Shown here piece after piece: positions 7,209-14,282 of a stretch of 17,675 nucleotides of DNA (position 1 is its first letter; each line of letters starts with the position of its first letter). The stretch lies in contig PLNO01000080.1 of the NCBI GenBank assembly GCA_003141795.1, positions 617 through 18,291 on the forward strand. Reading direction: 5' to 3'. The DNA is from Spirochaetaceae bacterium. GTDB lineage: Bacteria; Spirochaetota; Spirochaetia; SZUA-6; Fen-1364. The notes under the pieces were generated by a model. It made no database searches. It was given only the letters and a program-made list of their open reading frames with translations, and was not told where the DNA came from. The position numbers were made by a program, and so were the translations under genes.

Positions 7209-8265
7209 GACGTACCGCCTCTTCGGGGAGGACCTCACGCTTTCGCAGTTGCGTGACCGGGCGCCTGACCTGGGCTCCATCGCGGGGTTTTCGCCCTGCC
7301 GGCTTCTCGATGGTCCCGAGCATGACACCCTCGCCGTGGAGGTGCGGACAGGAACGGGATTCGAATACACGGTGGTCCCCGACAGGGGCATGAACATCTG
7401 CCGCGCGCGCTACTGCGGTGTCCCCCTGGATTGGTCGTCCGGGACGGGTATCGTCGCACCAGCGTTCTACGAGAGCGGCGGATGGAAGTGGCTGTACTCG
7501 TTCAATGGCGGCCTCGTGCATACCTGCGGCCTGGACAATGTTGGAAGTCCGTCCGTCGACGAGTCCGTGCGCGATGACAATCGTGATTTCGGCGGCCACG
7601 GCAGGATCTCGAGCACGCCGGCGCGGGGCGTTTCATGGCGGACCGTGGAAGAGGACGGCGTGCTCTGCCTCGAGGTCGCGGGGGCCGTGCATGCGATCTC
7701 CGCCACCGAGGGACACATCCTCCTGGAGCGCAGAGTCCTTTCGGAGCTGGGCGGAAGCCGCCTCTTCATCCGCGATACGGTGACGAACCTGGGGGGCGAG
7801 CCCGCACCGATCTTCCTTCTCTATCACTGCAACCTCGGTTTTCCCCTGCTCTCCGAGCGCAGCACCCTGCGTATTCCGCACGACGGGGCGGTGGACGTGA
7901 GCGGCGCCGCTGTATACGACCTCGAGCGTATCGGGCTGCCCGGTGACGGCAGCGGGGAGCAGGTGATCTACCCGACGGTCCGGGAAGGGGACGTGCGCGT
8001 CGAGCTGATCAACCCGTCGCTCTCTCGCGAGCCGTACGCGGGGGGCCTGGGAGTCTATCTCTCGTATAAGACTTCGGAGCTTCCCTGCCTGACGATATGG
8101 AAGAAGCTGCTCTCGCGCCACTACGTGCTGGGCATCGAGCCGGGCACATGCCGCGTGGAGGGGAGGGTGAGCGAGACGAAGGCGGGACGCGCCCTCGTGC
8201 TCGGCAAGGACGAGACCAGACGGTTCACCTTGGAAATCGGCGTTTGTGGAAAGGAGCGTGCGTAG
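7198..8265 (+). CDS. Aldose 1-epimerase-like protein (DUF4432 / galactose mutarotase-like fold)
   Basis: This 355-residue cytoplasmic protein resembles the DUF4432 branch of the mutarotase-like fold. Visible family marks are VVPDRGMNICRARYCGVPLDW near residue 60-80, LVHTCGLDNVGSP near 103-115, DFGGHGRISSTPA near 128-140, LLYHCNLGFPLL near 205-216, and YVLGIEPGTCRVEGR near 307-320. Members sit in many sugar operons and probably interconvert anomers or closely related isomers of the imported sugar so that the next enzyme gets the right form. The role is known mostly by fold and context. The start at ATG 7198 overlaps the permease end by 11 bases, and the stop is one base before the ATPase start. 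It interrupts the usual permease-ATPase adjacency, which ties it closely to transport. Confidence 0.82.
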   Translation: MKSRTYRLFGEDLTLSQLRDRAPDLGSIAGFSPCRLLDGPEHDTLAVEVRTGTGFEYTVVPDRGMNICRARYCGVPLDWSSGTGIVAPAFYESGGWKWLYSFNGGLVHTCGLDNVGSPSVDESVRDDNRDFGGHGRISSTPARGVSWRTVEEDGVLCLEVAGAVHAISATEGHILLERRVLSELGGSRLFIRDTVTNLGGEPAPIFLLYHCNLGFPLLSERSTLRIPHDGAVDVSGAAVYDLERIGLPGDGSGEQVIYPTVREGDVRVELINPSLSREPYAGGLGVYLSYKTSELPCLTIWKKLLSRHYVLGIEPGTCRVEGRVSETKAGRALVLGKDETRRFTLEIGVCGKERA

Positions 8266-8266
8266 C

Positions 8267-9061
8267 ATGGACACGACGGCGCGCGGGCAGCCATACATCT
8301 CGCTTTCGGGGATCACGAAGCATTTCGGCGGTGTGTATGCGTTGAAGGACATCACCCTGGACGTCTATCCGGGGGAGGTCATGGCTTTGGTCGGCGACAA
8401 CGGAGCCGGCAAAAGCACGCTCATCAAGATCATCTCGGGCGCATACTCCTCCGACGAGGGGGACATCCTCATCGAGGGCCGCAAGGTCAGCATCGAGACC
8501 CCGGCGGACGCGAAGCGGTTCAACATCGAGACCATCTACCAGGACCTCGCACTCATGGACAATCTCGACCTTGCGCCGAACATCTTCATCGGCCGCGAGA
8601 TCCTTTCGAGCGGGATCGGCAAGGTCCTCAAGATCCTCGACAAGAAGAAGATGGCCGAGGAGACGGTACGGGTGCTCGCGAAGCTGAACATCCAGGTCCC
8701 CGACATCAAGCGGAAGGTCTTCAGGCTCTCCGGAGGCCAGCGGCAGGCGGTGGCCATCGGCCGGGCCATCTACTTCAACGCCAAGCTCATCATCATGGAC
8801 GAGCCGACAGCCGCCCTTGGCGTTGAGGAGACGTGCAAGGTCTACTCTGTCATCAGCGAGCTGCGCCGCAATGGGATCGCCGTCATCATCATCTCGCACA
8901 ACATCAATGAGGTGTTCGACGTCGCCGACACGTTCGCCGTGCTCAAGACAGGCGAGCTCGTCGGTGTGCGCAAGAAGGCGGAGACGAGCCTCGACGAGAT
9001 CCTTCGCATGATCATCGCGGGCAAGGCGGCCATCGGCTGCGTCGAAGGCGCTCAAACATGA
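8267..9061 (+). CDS. ABC transporter ATP-binding protein, single-domain sugar type
   Basis: This 264-residue ATPase powers the sugar importer. All ABC motifs are present: Walker A GDNGAGKST (residues 43-51), Q-loop in ETIYQDLALMDNL, signature LSGGQRQ (from residue 154), Walker B KLIIMDEPTAALG, and H-loop IIISHN. It has only one nucleotide-binding domain, whereas RbsA/XylG types carry two in about 500 residues. It must therefore act as a homodimer, as in FrcA-type importers. ATG 8267 is preferred because AAGGAG lies at 8251-8256; GTG 8246 is an in-frame alternative overlapping the previous gene. The ATGA overlap with the next gene (9058-9061) suggests translational coupling to the MttB-like protein. 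Confidence 0.94.
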   Translation: MDTTARGQPYISLSGITKHFGGVYALKDITLDVYPGEVMALVGDNGAGKSTLIKIISGAYSSDEGDILIEGRKVSIETPADAKRFNIETIYQDLALMDNLDLAPNIFIGREILSSGIGKVLKILDKKKMAEETVRVLAKLNIQVPDIKRKVFRLSGGQRQAVAIGRAIYFNAKLIIMDEPTAALGVEETCKVYSVISELRRNGIAVIIISHNINEVFDVADTFAVLKTGELVGVRKKAETSLDEILRMIIAGKAAIGCVEGAQT

Positions 9062-10515
9062 AGGCAACCCTGGAGGTGCTTTCGGATCGGGAGATCGGCC
9101 TGCTACACGAGGCGAGCCTGCAGGTGCTCTCCCGCACCGGTATGCGTTTCGCCTCCGCGAGGGTCCTCGATCGGCTCGAAGCAATGGGCGCGAAAGTCGA
9201 CCGCGGCGAGCGTTCGGTGCGCTTTTCCCCCCGGCTCGTCGAAGAGGCGATCGACGGCAACCGAAAAGCCCTCGCCGGCGGAAGGCGCCTCCACCTGCTG
9301 AACGGCGTGACATCGGGGAGAACCGATCTCTCTTCGGTGCAGGCCAAAGTGAGCGGTGGATGCGAGAAGTACCTCGACAGGGAGACCGGCAGCATTCGCG
9401 AAGCGGATGAGGAGCACCTCCTGAGCTTCATCCGTCTGGGCGAGGCGATCCCCGAGGTGAGCTTCGTGGGCAACCCGGTCATGATCGGCCTCGACAGGGA
9501 GGGCCGTCCGATCGAGGAGCACATGAAGAGGATCCGCACCGCGGCGCTGATCGCGAAGAACACGAGAAAGCTCGGCTCGGTGGAGGTATGGAAAGAAAGG
9601 GAGATCGATCTCCTCATGGAGATCGGAATCATAGCGCGGGGAAGCCGTGAGGCGTTCCTCGAAGCGCCGTGCCTGCTCACCGCCAAGGAGACCATCAGTC
9701 CGCTCTTCATCGACGAAAACGCAATGGACATCCTCATCGCGCTGGCGGGACGCGGGCTGCCGTGTACGGTCATTCCCATGCCTCTCACGGGGATGAGCGC
9801 GCCGGCGACGCGCCTGGGCAATGCGATCCTCGGCAATGCCGAGATCCTCGCCGTCATGACGGCGGTCAAGGCTTTCCACCCCGAGGCGCTCGTCGGGGGC
9901 GGGAGCATCTCCGGCCTTCTGGACATGAAGACCGGCGTGGTTTCCTTCAGCGCTCCGGAGGCGATCCTGCAGGACATCGCCATTTCCGAGGTGCATCAGC
10001 GGCTCTACGGTTTCGACTACCTGATCGGAAGCGGCTACACCGATGCCAAGTATCCCGACGCGCAGCTGATCGCGGAGAAGGCGGCGAAGTTCTTCCTGAC
10101 CTATCTCTCGGGCCGGGCGAGCTATCCGGTGGGACTCCTCAATGGGGGCTCCGTGTTCAGCGACATGCAGTGCCTGGTCGACATCGAAATCTGCCGTTAT
10201 ATTCACGGGCACTTCGCGCCGTTCGGGGATTTCTCCTCCATCGACGGGCTCGTGGATCTGATCGACGGGGTGGGGTTGCAGGGCTCCTATGTCGCGGAGG
10301 ATCACACCCTCCTGCATTTCAGGGACAACTGGCTCCCGAACATCTTCGACAGGACCAGCTTCGTCTCCGTCGACGAGTCGCGGACGAAGGATCTGTATGC
10401 GAGGGCGCGCGAGTCGCTCGACACCATTCTCTCCCGGAAAGAGTTCTGGGAGATCGATGCCCCGCGGGCACGAGCGATCGACGAGGTTGTCGAAAAGGCC
10501 GAGCTGGCTTTGTGA
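9058..10515 (+). CDS. Trimethylamine methyltransferase (MttB) family protein, non-pyrrolysine type
   Basis: This 485-residue protein has the MttB (COG5598) pattern along its length: LSDREIGLLHEASLQVLSRTG at the N-terminus, then RFSPRLVEEAIDGNRKAL, SGGCEKYLDRETGSIREAD followed by HLLSFIRLGEAIPEVSF, the central LVGGGSISGLLDMKTGVVSFS and SAPEAILQDIA, and the late KYPDAQLIAEKAAKFFLTY. True MttB uses pyrrolysine at an in-frame amber codon to demethylate trimethylamine. Here the frame has no internal stop, so it belongs with the non-pyrrolysine members, of which some demethylate betaines or carnitine by moving the methyl to a corrinoid protein. No corrinoid-binding protein or corrinoid activator is in this window. 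Its ATG overlaps the ATPase stop by four bases and the kinase follows 12 bases later, so it belongs to the sugar operon. The substrate is unknown: perhaps a methylated sugar, polyol or betaine. Family assignment is good; function is open. Confidence 0.85.
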   Translation: MKATLEVLSDREIGLLHEASLQVLSRTGMRFASARVLDRLEAMGAKVDRGERSVRFSPRLVEEAIDGNRKALAGGRRLHLLNGVTSGRTDLSSVQAKVSGGCEKYLDRETGSIREADEEHLLSFIRLGEAIPEVSFVGNPVMIGLDREGRPIEEHMKRIRTAALIAKNTRKLGSVEVWKEREIDLLMEIGIIARGSREAFLEAPCLLTAKETISPLFIDENAMDILIALAGRGLPCTVIPMPLTGMSAPATRLGNAILGNAEILAVMTAVKAFHPEALVGGGSISGLLDMKTGVVSFSAPEAILQDIAISEVHQRLYGFDYLIGSGYTDAKYPDAQLIAEKAAKFFLTYLSGRASYPVGLLNGGSVFSDMQCLVDIEICRYIHGHFAPFGDFSSIDGLVDLIDGVGLQGSYVAEDHTLLHFRDNWLPNIFDRTSFVSVDESRTKDLYARARESLDTILSRKEFWEIDAPRARAIDEVVEKAELAL

Positions 10516-10527
10516 CGGGGAGGCCCT

Positions 10528-12009
10528 GTGTTGGCGATAATCGCGATTGACCTCGGGACCACGAACATCAAAGTAGCAGCGTACGACGATCGTCTGCGAC
10601 AAGTCGCGATGGAATCCGCGGGCGTCAGCTACCTGCGGGACAAGGATCTTGTGGAGTTCGACGCTGACGAGTACTTTGTCGCCGTCCTCGCCGCGATCCG
10701 TCGTTGTTGCGAAAAGACGGATGCAAACCCTTCCTGGGTCAAGCAGATCGTTCTCACGGGCCAGGCGGAGTCCCTGGTCTTGATCGACAACAAGGGCGTT
10801 CCTGTCCGCAACGGCATCTCGTGGCTCGACATGCGCTCCAGGAGGGAGTGCATCGAGCTGCGGGAAGCTTTCGACGAAGCGGTGAGTTACCCGATTACAG
10901 GCCAACCGTCGATCATCCCCACATGGCCGATAACGAAGATCCTGTGGATACGAAAGCACGAGAAAGGAAACTTCGACAGGGTTTCCAAGTATCTCCTCCT
11001 GAAGGACTACATCCAGTACCGTTTGACGGGGAAGATAGCGGGCGAGTATTCGATCTACAACTTTTCCCACTACTTCGACATTACGAAAAAGGGATACTGG
11101 GGGGACATCCTCTCCTACTGCGGCGTCCAGAGCGACCAGGTGCCTCCGCTGATCGAGCCGTGCACCATCCTCGGCACCCTGCTTCCGGATGTCGCCGAAA
11201 GTCTGTTTCTGGATTCGGGCGTAACATTGAATGTGGGAACACTGGATCATTTCGCGGGCATGATAGGCACGGGGAATATTTCCAGGGGAATCATCAGTGA
11301 ATCGACCGGCACGGTCCTGTCGATCGCGACGATGGGGAGCGCGCCGTCCTGCAACGAGCTCCGCATTCCCTGCCATTATGGGGCATTCAAGGACACCTAT
11401 GTATTGTTGCCGGTCTGCGAGAGCGGTGGAATAAGCCTGGAATGGTACAAGGACAACTTCATTCCGGAATATAACTACGATGTTCTCAATCGAAAGCTGG
11501 CTGAGAAAGCCGCTCCTGAGGGGCTCATCTTCCTCCCCTATCTGACGGGAGTGAACGCCCCGGATTTCAATCCCAACGCCAGCGGAGTTTTTTACGGTCT
11601 TCGGCTCAACCATGACAGGCTGGACCTTGCCCTGGCAGTCATGGAGGGGGTTGCCCACCTCTTGAAGAGGAACATCAGCTCCATGGAGAAGGTGGGTATC
11701 ACTGCAAACAGAATACTGTCGACAGGCGGCGGAGCACGCTCTGACCTGTGGTCCCAGATGAAGGCGGACGTCACCGGGTATGAAATCGCCATCCCGCAGA
11801 ATGAAGAAGCGGCGTGTCTTGGCGCGGCGATGATAGGGGCGGTTGCAGCCGGGTCGATCAAGAGCTACGAAGAGGCGACGACGATGTGCGTCTCCATGAA
11901 GAAAGTGTTCACTCCTCGAAGCGGCACGTCGTACGCGAGAAAGCACGCGATGTTCGACATGCTCTATCGACAGCTCGTGCCCGTGTACGACACGGATCGG
12001 CAGGGGTGA
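10528..12009 (+). CDS. FGGY-family carbohydrate kinase (xylulokinase-like)
   Basis: This 493-residue kinase uses ATP to phosphorylate a sugar or polyol in the cytoplasm, trapping it for catabolism. The first actin-like domain opens with IIAIDLGTTNIKVAAYD (phosphate loop, residues 8-13) and includes NGISWLDMRSRRE, a sugar-contact region. The likely catalytic base is Asp240 in GTLDHFAGMIGTG. The second domain has the FGGY signature region ILSTGGGARSDLWSQMKADVTG and EEAACLGAAMIGAV. The length is normal for xylulokinases. GTG 10528 is supported by GGGGAGG at 10516-10522. With the lyxose-isomerase-like cupin in the same operon, D-xylulose is the most economical substrate, but FGGY specificity cannot be read reliably from sequence. 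It is the last gene of the operon; a repeat array starts one base after its stop. Confidence 0.9.
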   Translation: MLAIIAIDLGTTNIKVAAYDDRLRQVAMESAGVSYLRDKDLVEFDADEYFVAVLAAIRRCCEKTDANPSWVKQIVLTGQAESLVLIDNKGVPVRNGISWLDMRSRRECIELREAFDEAVSYPITGQPSIIPTWPITKILWIRKHEKGNFDRVSKYLLLKDYIQYRLTGKIAGEYSIYNFSHYFDITKKGYWGDILSYCGVQSDQVPPLIEPCTILGTLLPDVAESLFLDSGVTLNVGTLDHFAGMIGTGNISRGIISESTGTVLSIATMGSAPSCNELRIPCHYGAFKDTYVLLPVCESGGISLEWYKDNFIPEYNYDVLNRKLAEKAAPEGLIFLPYLTGVNAPDFNPNASGVFYGLRLNHDRLDLALAVMEGVAHLLKRNISSMEKVGITANRILSTGGGARSDLWSQMKADVTGYEIAIPQNEEAACLGAAMIGAVAAGSIKSYEEATTMCVSMKKVFTPRSGTSYARKHAMFDMLYRQLVPVYDTDRQG

Positions 12010-12106
12010 CCGGCGCTCCTGGCGCATTATCTTTACCGGCGCTCCTGGCGCATTATCTTTACCGGCGCTCCTGGCGCATTCGTTTTCCCGGCGCTCCTGG
12101 CGCATT
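12010..12106 (+). repeat. Array of four 19-bp direct repeats (CCGGCGCTCCTGGCGCATT)
   Basis: Exact copies lie at 12010-12028, 12036-12054, 12062-12080 and 12088-12106. All spacers are 7 bases, giving a 26-base period; the first two are identical (ATCTTTA) and the third differs (CGTTTTC). This is the same unit and orientation as at 3419-3488. It directly abuts the kinase stop codon. The remaining bases to 12160 hold no clear promoter; TTGCAG (12120-12125) and TACTTT (12143-12148) are 17 bases apart but match consensus poorly. Confidence 0.96.
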
Positions 12107-12160
12107 CTCCTTTGGCGGCTTGCAGCCACCCCCCGTTTTCTGTACTTTGTCCGGGGACCG

Positions 12161-12619
12161 ATGGGAAACCTCTGGAGACTGCTCGAGTGGATAGGGCTCG
12201 CTCTCGGCTTCGTCATGGCGGGGATCGTGGTGCAGTTCGCCGTCACGCGCAGACGGATCCTGCGCCACGTCGAGGAGGCGTTGGGGAAGAACGCCCCTCT
12301 GCTCACGACTGGCGCGCGCGTGGGCGCCAACGGCAGCGCGGAGCGGGGTCGGCCGTCGGTGTCGGGAATGCTGATTCTCCTGGACGGCGGGCTGTACTTC
12401 CGATCGTGGTTCGGCGGCAGGGAGGTCTTCGTCCCTGGGCCTTCCATCTCGTGGATCGGCGTCTCTGAGGCGCCGGATACGCACCGCAGGGATCGCCACC
12501 GCATCGTCGTGCGCTTCCTCAACGCTGAGGGCAAGGAGGCGGGGATCGCGATCCAGCTCCTGTACCCCGAGCAGTGGGTGGCGGCGATCAAGACTCATCT
12601 CATAACACGGGCGGAGTGA
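12161..12619 (+). CDS. Small membrane-anchored protein of unknown function
   Basis: I do not recognise a named family for this 152-residue protein. One hydrophobic segment (about residues 7-28, LLEWIGLALGFVMAGIVVQF) is followed by Thr-Arg-Arg-Arg, so the C-terminal part probably faces the cytoplasm. Residues about 65-150 alternate hydrophobic and polar residues as in a small beta-rich domain, with LILLDGGLYFRSWFGGREVFVPGPSISWIGV. This is reminiscent of bacterial PH/GRAM-like domains, a guess from pattern alone. ATG 12161 has only weak ribosome-site sequence before it (CGGGGA). The stop lies 13 bases before aroC, so the two are probably co-transcribed. No functional link to chorismate synthesis is evident. 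Confidence 0.75.
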   Translation: MGNLWRLLEWIGLALGFVMAGIVVQFAVTRRRILRHVEEALGKNAPLLTTGARVGANGSAERGRPSVSGMLILLDGGLYFRSWFGGREVFVPGPSISWIGVSEAPDTHRRDRHRIVVRFLNAEGKEAGIAIQLLYPEQWVAAIKTHLITRAE

Positions 12620-12632
12620 ACAGGGAGGACGC

Positions 12633-13706
12633 GTGCCGGGAAGCCTTTTTGGACGGATCCTGACCGTCACGACATTCGGAGAGAGCCACGGTCCCGCGGT
12701 GGGCGTGGTGCTGGACGGTACGCCGCCGGGAGTGGCGCTGTCCACGGAGGACATCCAGAAGGAGCTGAACAGGCGCAGGCCCGGCCAGAGCGCCATTACG
12801 ACGCCCCGGGCCGAGAAGGACAGGGTGGAGATCCTCTCCGGCGTGTTCGACGGCGTCACGACCGGCACCCCGATCGCGCTCCTCATCCGCAACGAGGACA
12901 AGCGCAGCGCGGACTACGACAACCTCAAGGAGCTCTTCCGCCCCGGGCACGCCGACTGGACCTACGGGGCCAAGTACGGCGTGAGGGACTGGCGCGGCAG
13001 CGGCCGCGCATCGGGCCGGGAGACCGCGGCGCGTGTGGCCGCCGGGGCGGTGGCGAAGAAGATCCTCAGTGGGAGCGGCGTGTCCATCCTCGGCTATACG
13101 CGGGAAATCGACGGCGTGCGCGCCCAGAGCGTGGACCCGTCCCAGATCGAGCAAAACCCTGCCCGGTGCCCCGATGCCCAGGCTGCCCCGCTCATGATCG
13201 AGCGCATTGAAAAGGCGAAGGCGGAGGGAGACTCGGTCGGAGGGATCGTCGAGGTGGTCGCCACCGGCTGCCCGCCGGGGCTCGGAGACCCCGTGTTCGA
13301 CAAGCTGGAGGCGCTCCTGGCTCACGCGGTCATGTCTGTCGGAGCGGTGCGCGGAGTGGAGATCGGCGCGGGGTTCGACGCTGCCCGCATGCGCGGCTCG
13401 ACGTACAACGACGAGCCCTACATGGATGCCGGCAGGATGCGCACCCGTACGAACAATGCCGGCGGGATCGCGGGGGGCATCTCCAACGGCATGGAGATCC
13501 TCGTGAGGGCGGCGCTGCGGCCACCGGCGTCCATCTCCCGCCCGCAGAGGACGGTGAACGCGGCCGGGGCTGAGGTGGTGGTGGAGATCGCCGGACGGCA
13601 CGACCCGTGCATCGTTCCGCGCGCGGTGCCGGTCGTCGAGGCCATGGTCGCCCTGGTGCTCGCCGACTGCCTTCTCATCCAGAACGCGTACAGGGCGCCC
13701 CGCTAG
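12633..13706 (+). CDS. aroC: Chorismate synthase
   Basis: This enzyme converts 5-enolpyruvylshikimate 3-phosphate to chorismate, the last shared step to aromatic amino acids, and needs reduced FMN. The 357-residue length is normal. The N-terminal signature GESHGPAVGVVLDG, the RRRPGQSAITTPRAEKD segment, and the active-site block FRPGHADWTYGAKYGVRDWRG plus GSGRASGRETAARVAAGA are all present. TNNAGGIAGGISNG, another conserved block, lies near residue 270-285. GTG 12633 is chosen because AGGGAGGA at 12622-12629 lies just upstream. It follows the small membrane protein by 13 bases. The stop codon falls within a GC-rich palindrome. Confidence 0.97.
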   Translation: MPGSLFGRILTVTTFGESHGPAVGVVLDGTPPGVALSTEDIQKELNRRRPGQSAITTPRAEKDRVEILSGVFDGVTTGTPIALLIRNEDKRSADYDNLKELFRPGHADWTYGAKYGVRDWRGSGRASGRETAARVAAGAVAKKILSGSGVSILGYTREIDGVRAQSVDPSQIEQNPARCPDAQAAPLMIERIEKAKAEGDSVGGIVEVVATGCPPGLGDPVFDKLEALLAHAVMSVGAVRGVEIGAGFDAARMRGSTYNDEPYMDAGRMRTRTNNAGGIAGGISNGMEILVRAALRPPASISRPQRTVNAAGAEVVVEIAGRHDPCIVPRAVPVVEAMVALVLADCLLIQNAYRAPR

Positions 13707-13721
13707 CGGGGGGGGGCGCCC
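13693..13721 (+). other. GC-rich dyad at the end of aroC
   Basis: CCCCGCTAGCGGGG (13698-13711) is a perfect 14-base palindrome that contains the aroC stop codon TAG. Outer arms GGGCG (13693-13697) and CGCCC (13717-13721) extend it, with extra Gs bulging on the right arm. There is no T run after it, so intrinsic termination is unproven. A run of nine Gs (13708-13716) is also a likely sequencing-difficulty spot. Confidence 0.5.
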
Positions 13722-13729
13722 GGTTCCCA

Positions 13730-13756
13730 TTGACAGCGGAACGGGGACAGTATTAA
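13730..13756 (+). promoter_or_regulatory. Candidate promoter for the EIIA/P-II/dehydrogenase operon
   Basis: A perfect -35 TTGACA (13730-13735) is followed 15 bases later by TATTAA (13751-13756), a four-of-six match to the -10 consensus. The spacing is shorter than the ideal 17. It lies between two transcription units and would give a leader of about 50 bases before ATG 13815. Confidence 0.5.
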
Positions 13757-13814
13757 CTGGGCCCAGCGCCCGCGGGTGACCGTTCAACACGCTTCTGCGC
13801 TTCGGGAGACTGAA

Positions 13815-14282
13815 ATGCCCATGAAACTCACCCAGTACATTCGGCCGGAGTGCTTCCTCCCCGACCTTCCGGAGAGGACCCGGGAGGACGCGCTGCGCAG
13901 GATCGTGCACGCGGTGGCGGAGAAGGGTTTCATCAAGGATGAGAACGACGTCTTCGCGAAGCTCATGGAGCGGGAGAACATCCAGAGCACGGCAGTCGGC
14001 AACGGCATCGCCATTCCCCACTGCTTCACCGACGACATCCCCGATCTCATCATCACCGTGGCCAGGTCCCGCGCCGGCCTCGAGTTCGATTCCTTCGACG
14101 GAAGGCCCACTCAGGTCGTGTTCCTCCTCATGGGAAACAAGCAGGAGCACACGCTCCACCTGAAGGCCCTCGCCCGTATCGCGCGGCTCATCAAGAGCAC
14201 GTCGTTCATCGAAAAGATCATCGCTTCCGCCACCACGGACGACATGGTCAAGGCGTTCCAGGTGGAAGAGGGGAGGATGTGA
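13815..14282 (+). CDS. PTS EIIA type 2 domain protein (PtsN/fructose-like)
   Basis: This 155-residue soluble protein is a stand-alone PTS EIIA domain of the fructose/nitrogen type. The phospho-accepting histidine is His69 in VGNGIAIPHCFTDDI, preceded by the typical LMERENIQSTAVG. VVFLLMGNKQEHTLHLKALARIARL matches the conserved second half. In the family it takes phosphate from HPr or NPr, either to pass on to a sugar transporter or to regulate partner proteins. No EIIB or EIIC is encoded nearby, so a regulatory role is likely. ATG 13815 is chosen because GGGAG (13804-13808) lies six bases upstream; GTG 13776 would add 13 poorly supported residues, and ATG 13821 is also possible. The stop overlaps the next start in TGATG. 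Confidence 0.88.
   Translation: MPMKLTQYIRPECFLPDLPERTREDALRRIVHAVAEKGFIKDENDVFAKLMERENIQSTAVGNGIAIPHCFTDDIPDLIITVARSRAGLEFDSFDGRPTQVVFLLMGNKQEHTLHLKALARIARLIKSTSFIEKIIASATTDDMVKAFQVEEGRM

Noticed and set aside
10516..10527. Programmed stop readthrough or pyrrolysine at the end of the MttB-like gene
   Set aside because: The stop is TGA, not TAG; the protein is already full length, and the kinase has its own ribosome site and start.
12010..12106. CRISPR-like appearance of the repeat array
   Set aside because: Spacers are only 4-9 bases, two are identical, and no cas genes are present. CRISPR spacers are about 25-40 bases and differ from each other.
12120..12148. Promoter TTGCAG/TACTTT before the 12161 gene
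   Set aside because: Spacing is right but each hexamer matches only about half of consensus, which is expected by chance.
9103..12591. A 1162-codon open frame on the - strand
   Set aside because: It lies antisense to the ATPase-MttB-kinase region and runs through the 19-bp repeat array. Its translation is rich in Arg, Asp and His with no domain pattern, which is typical of a shadow frame in GC-rich DNA. The + strand genes have clear family motifs.
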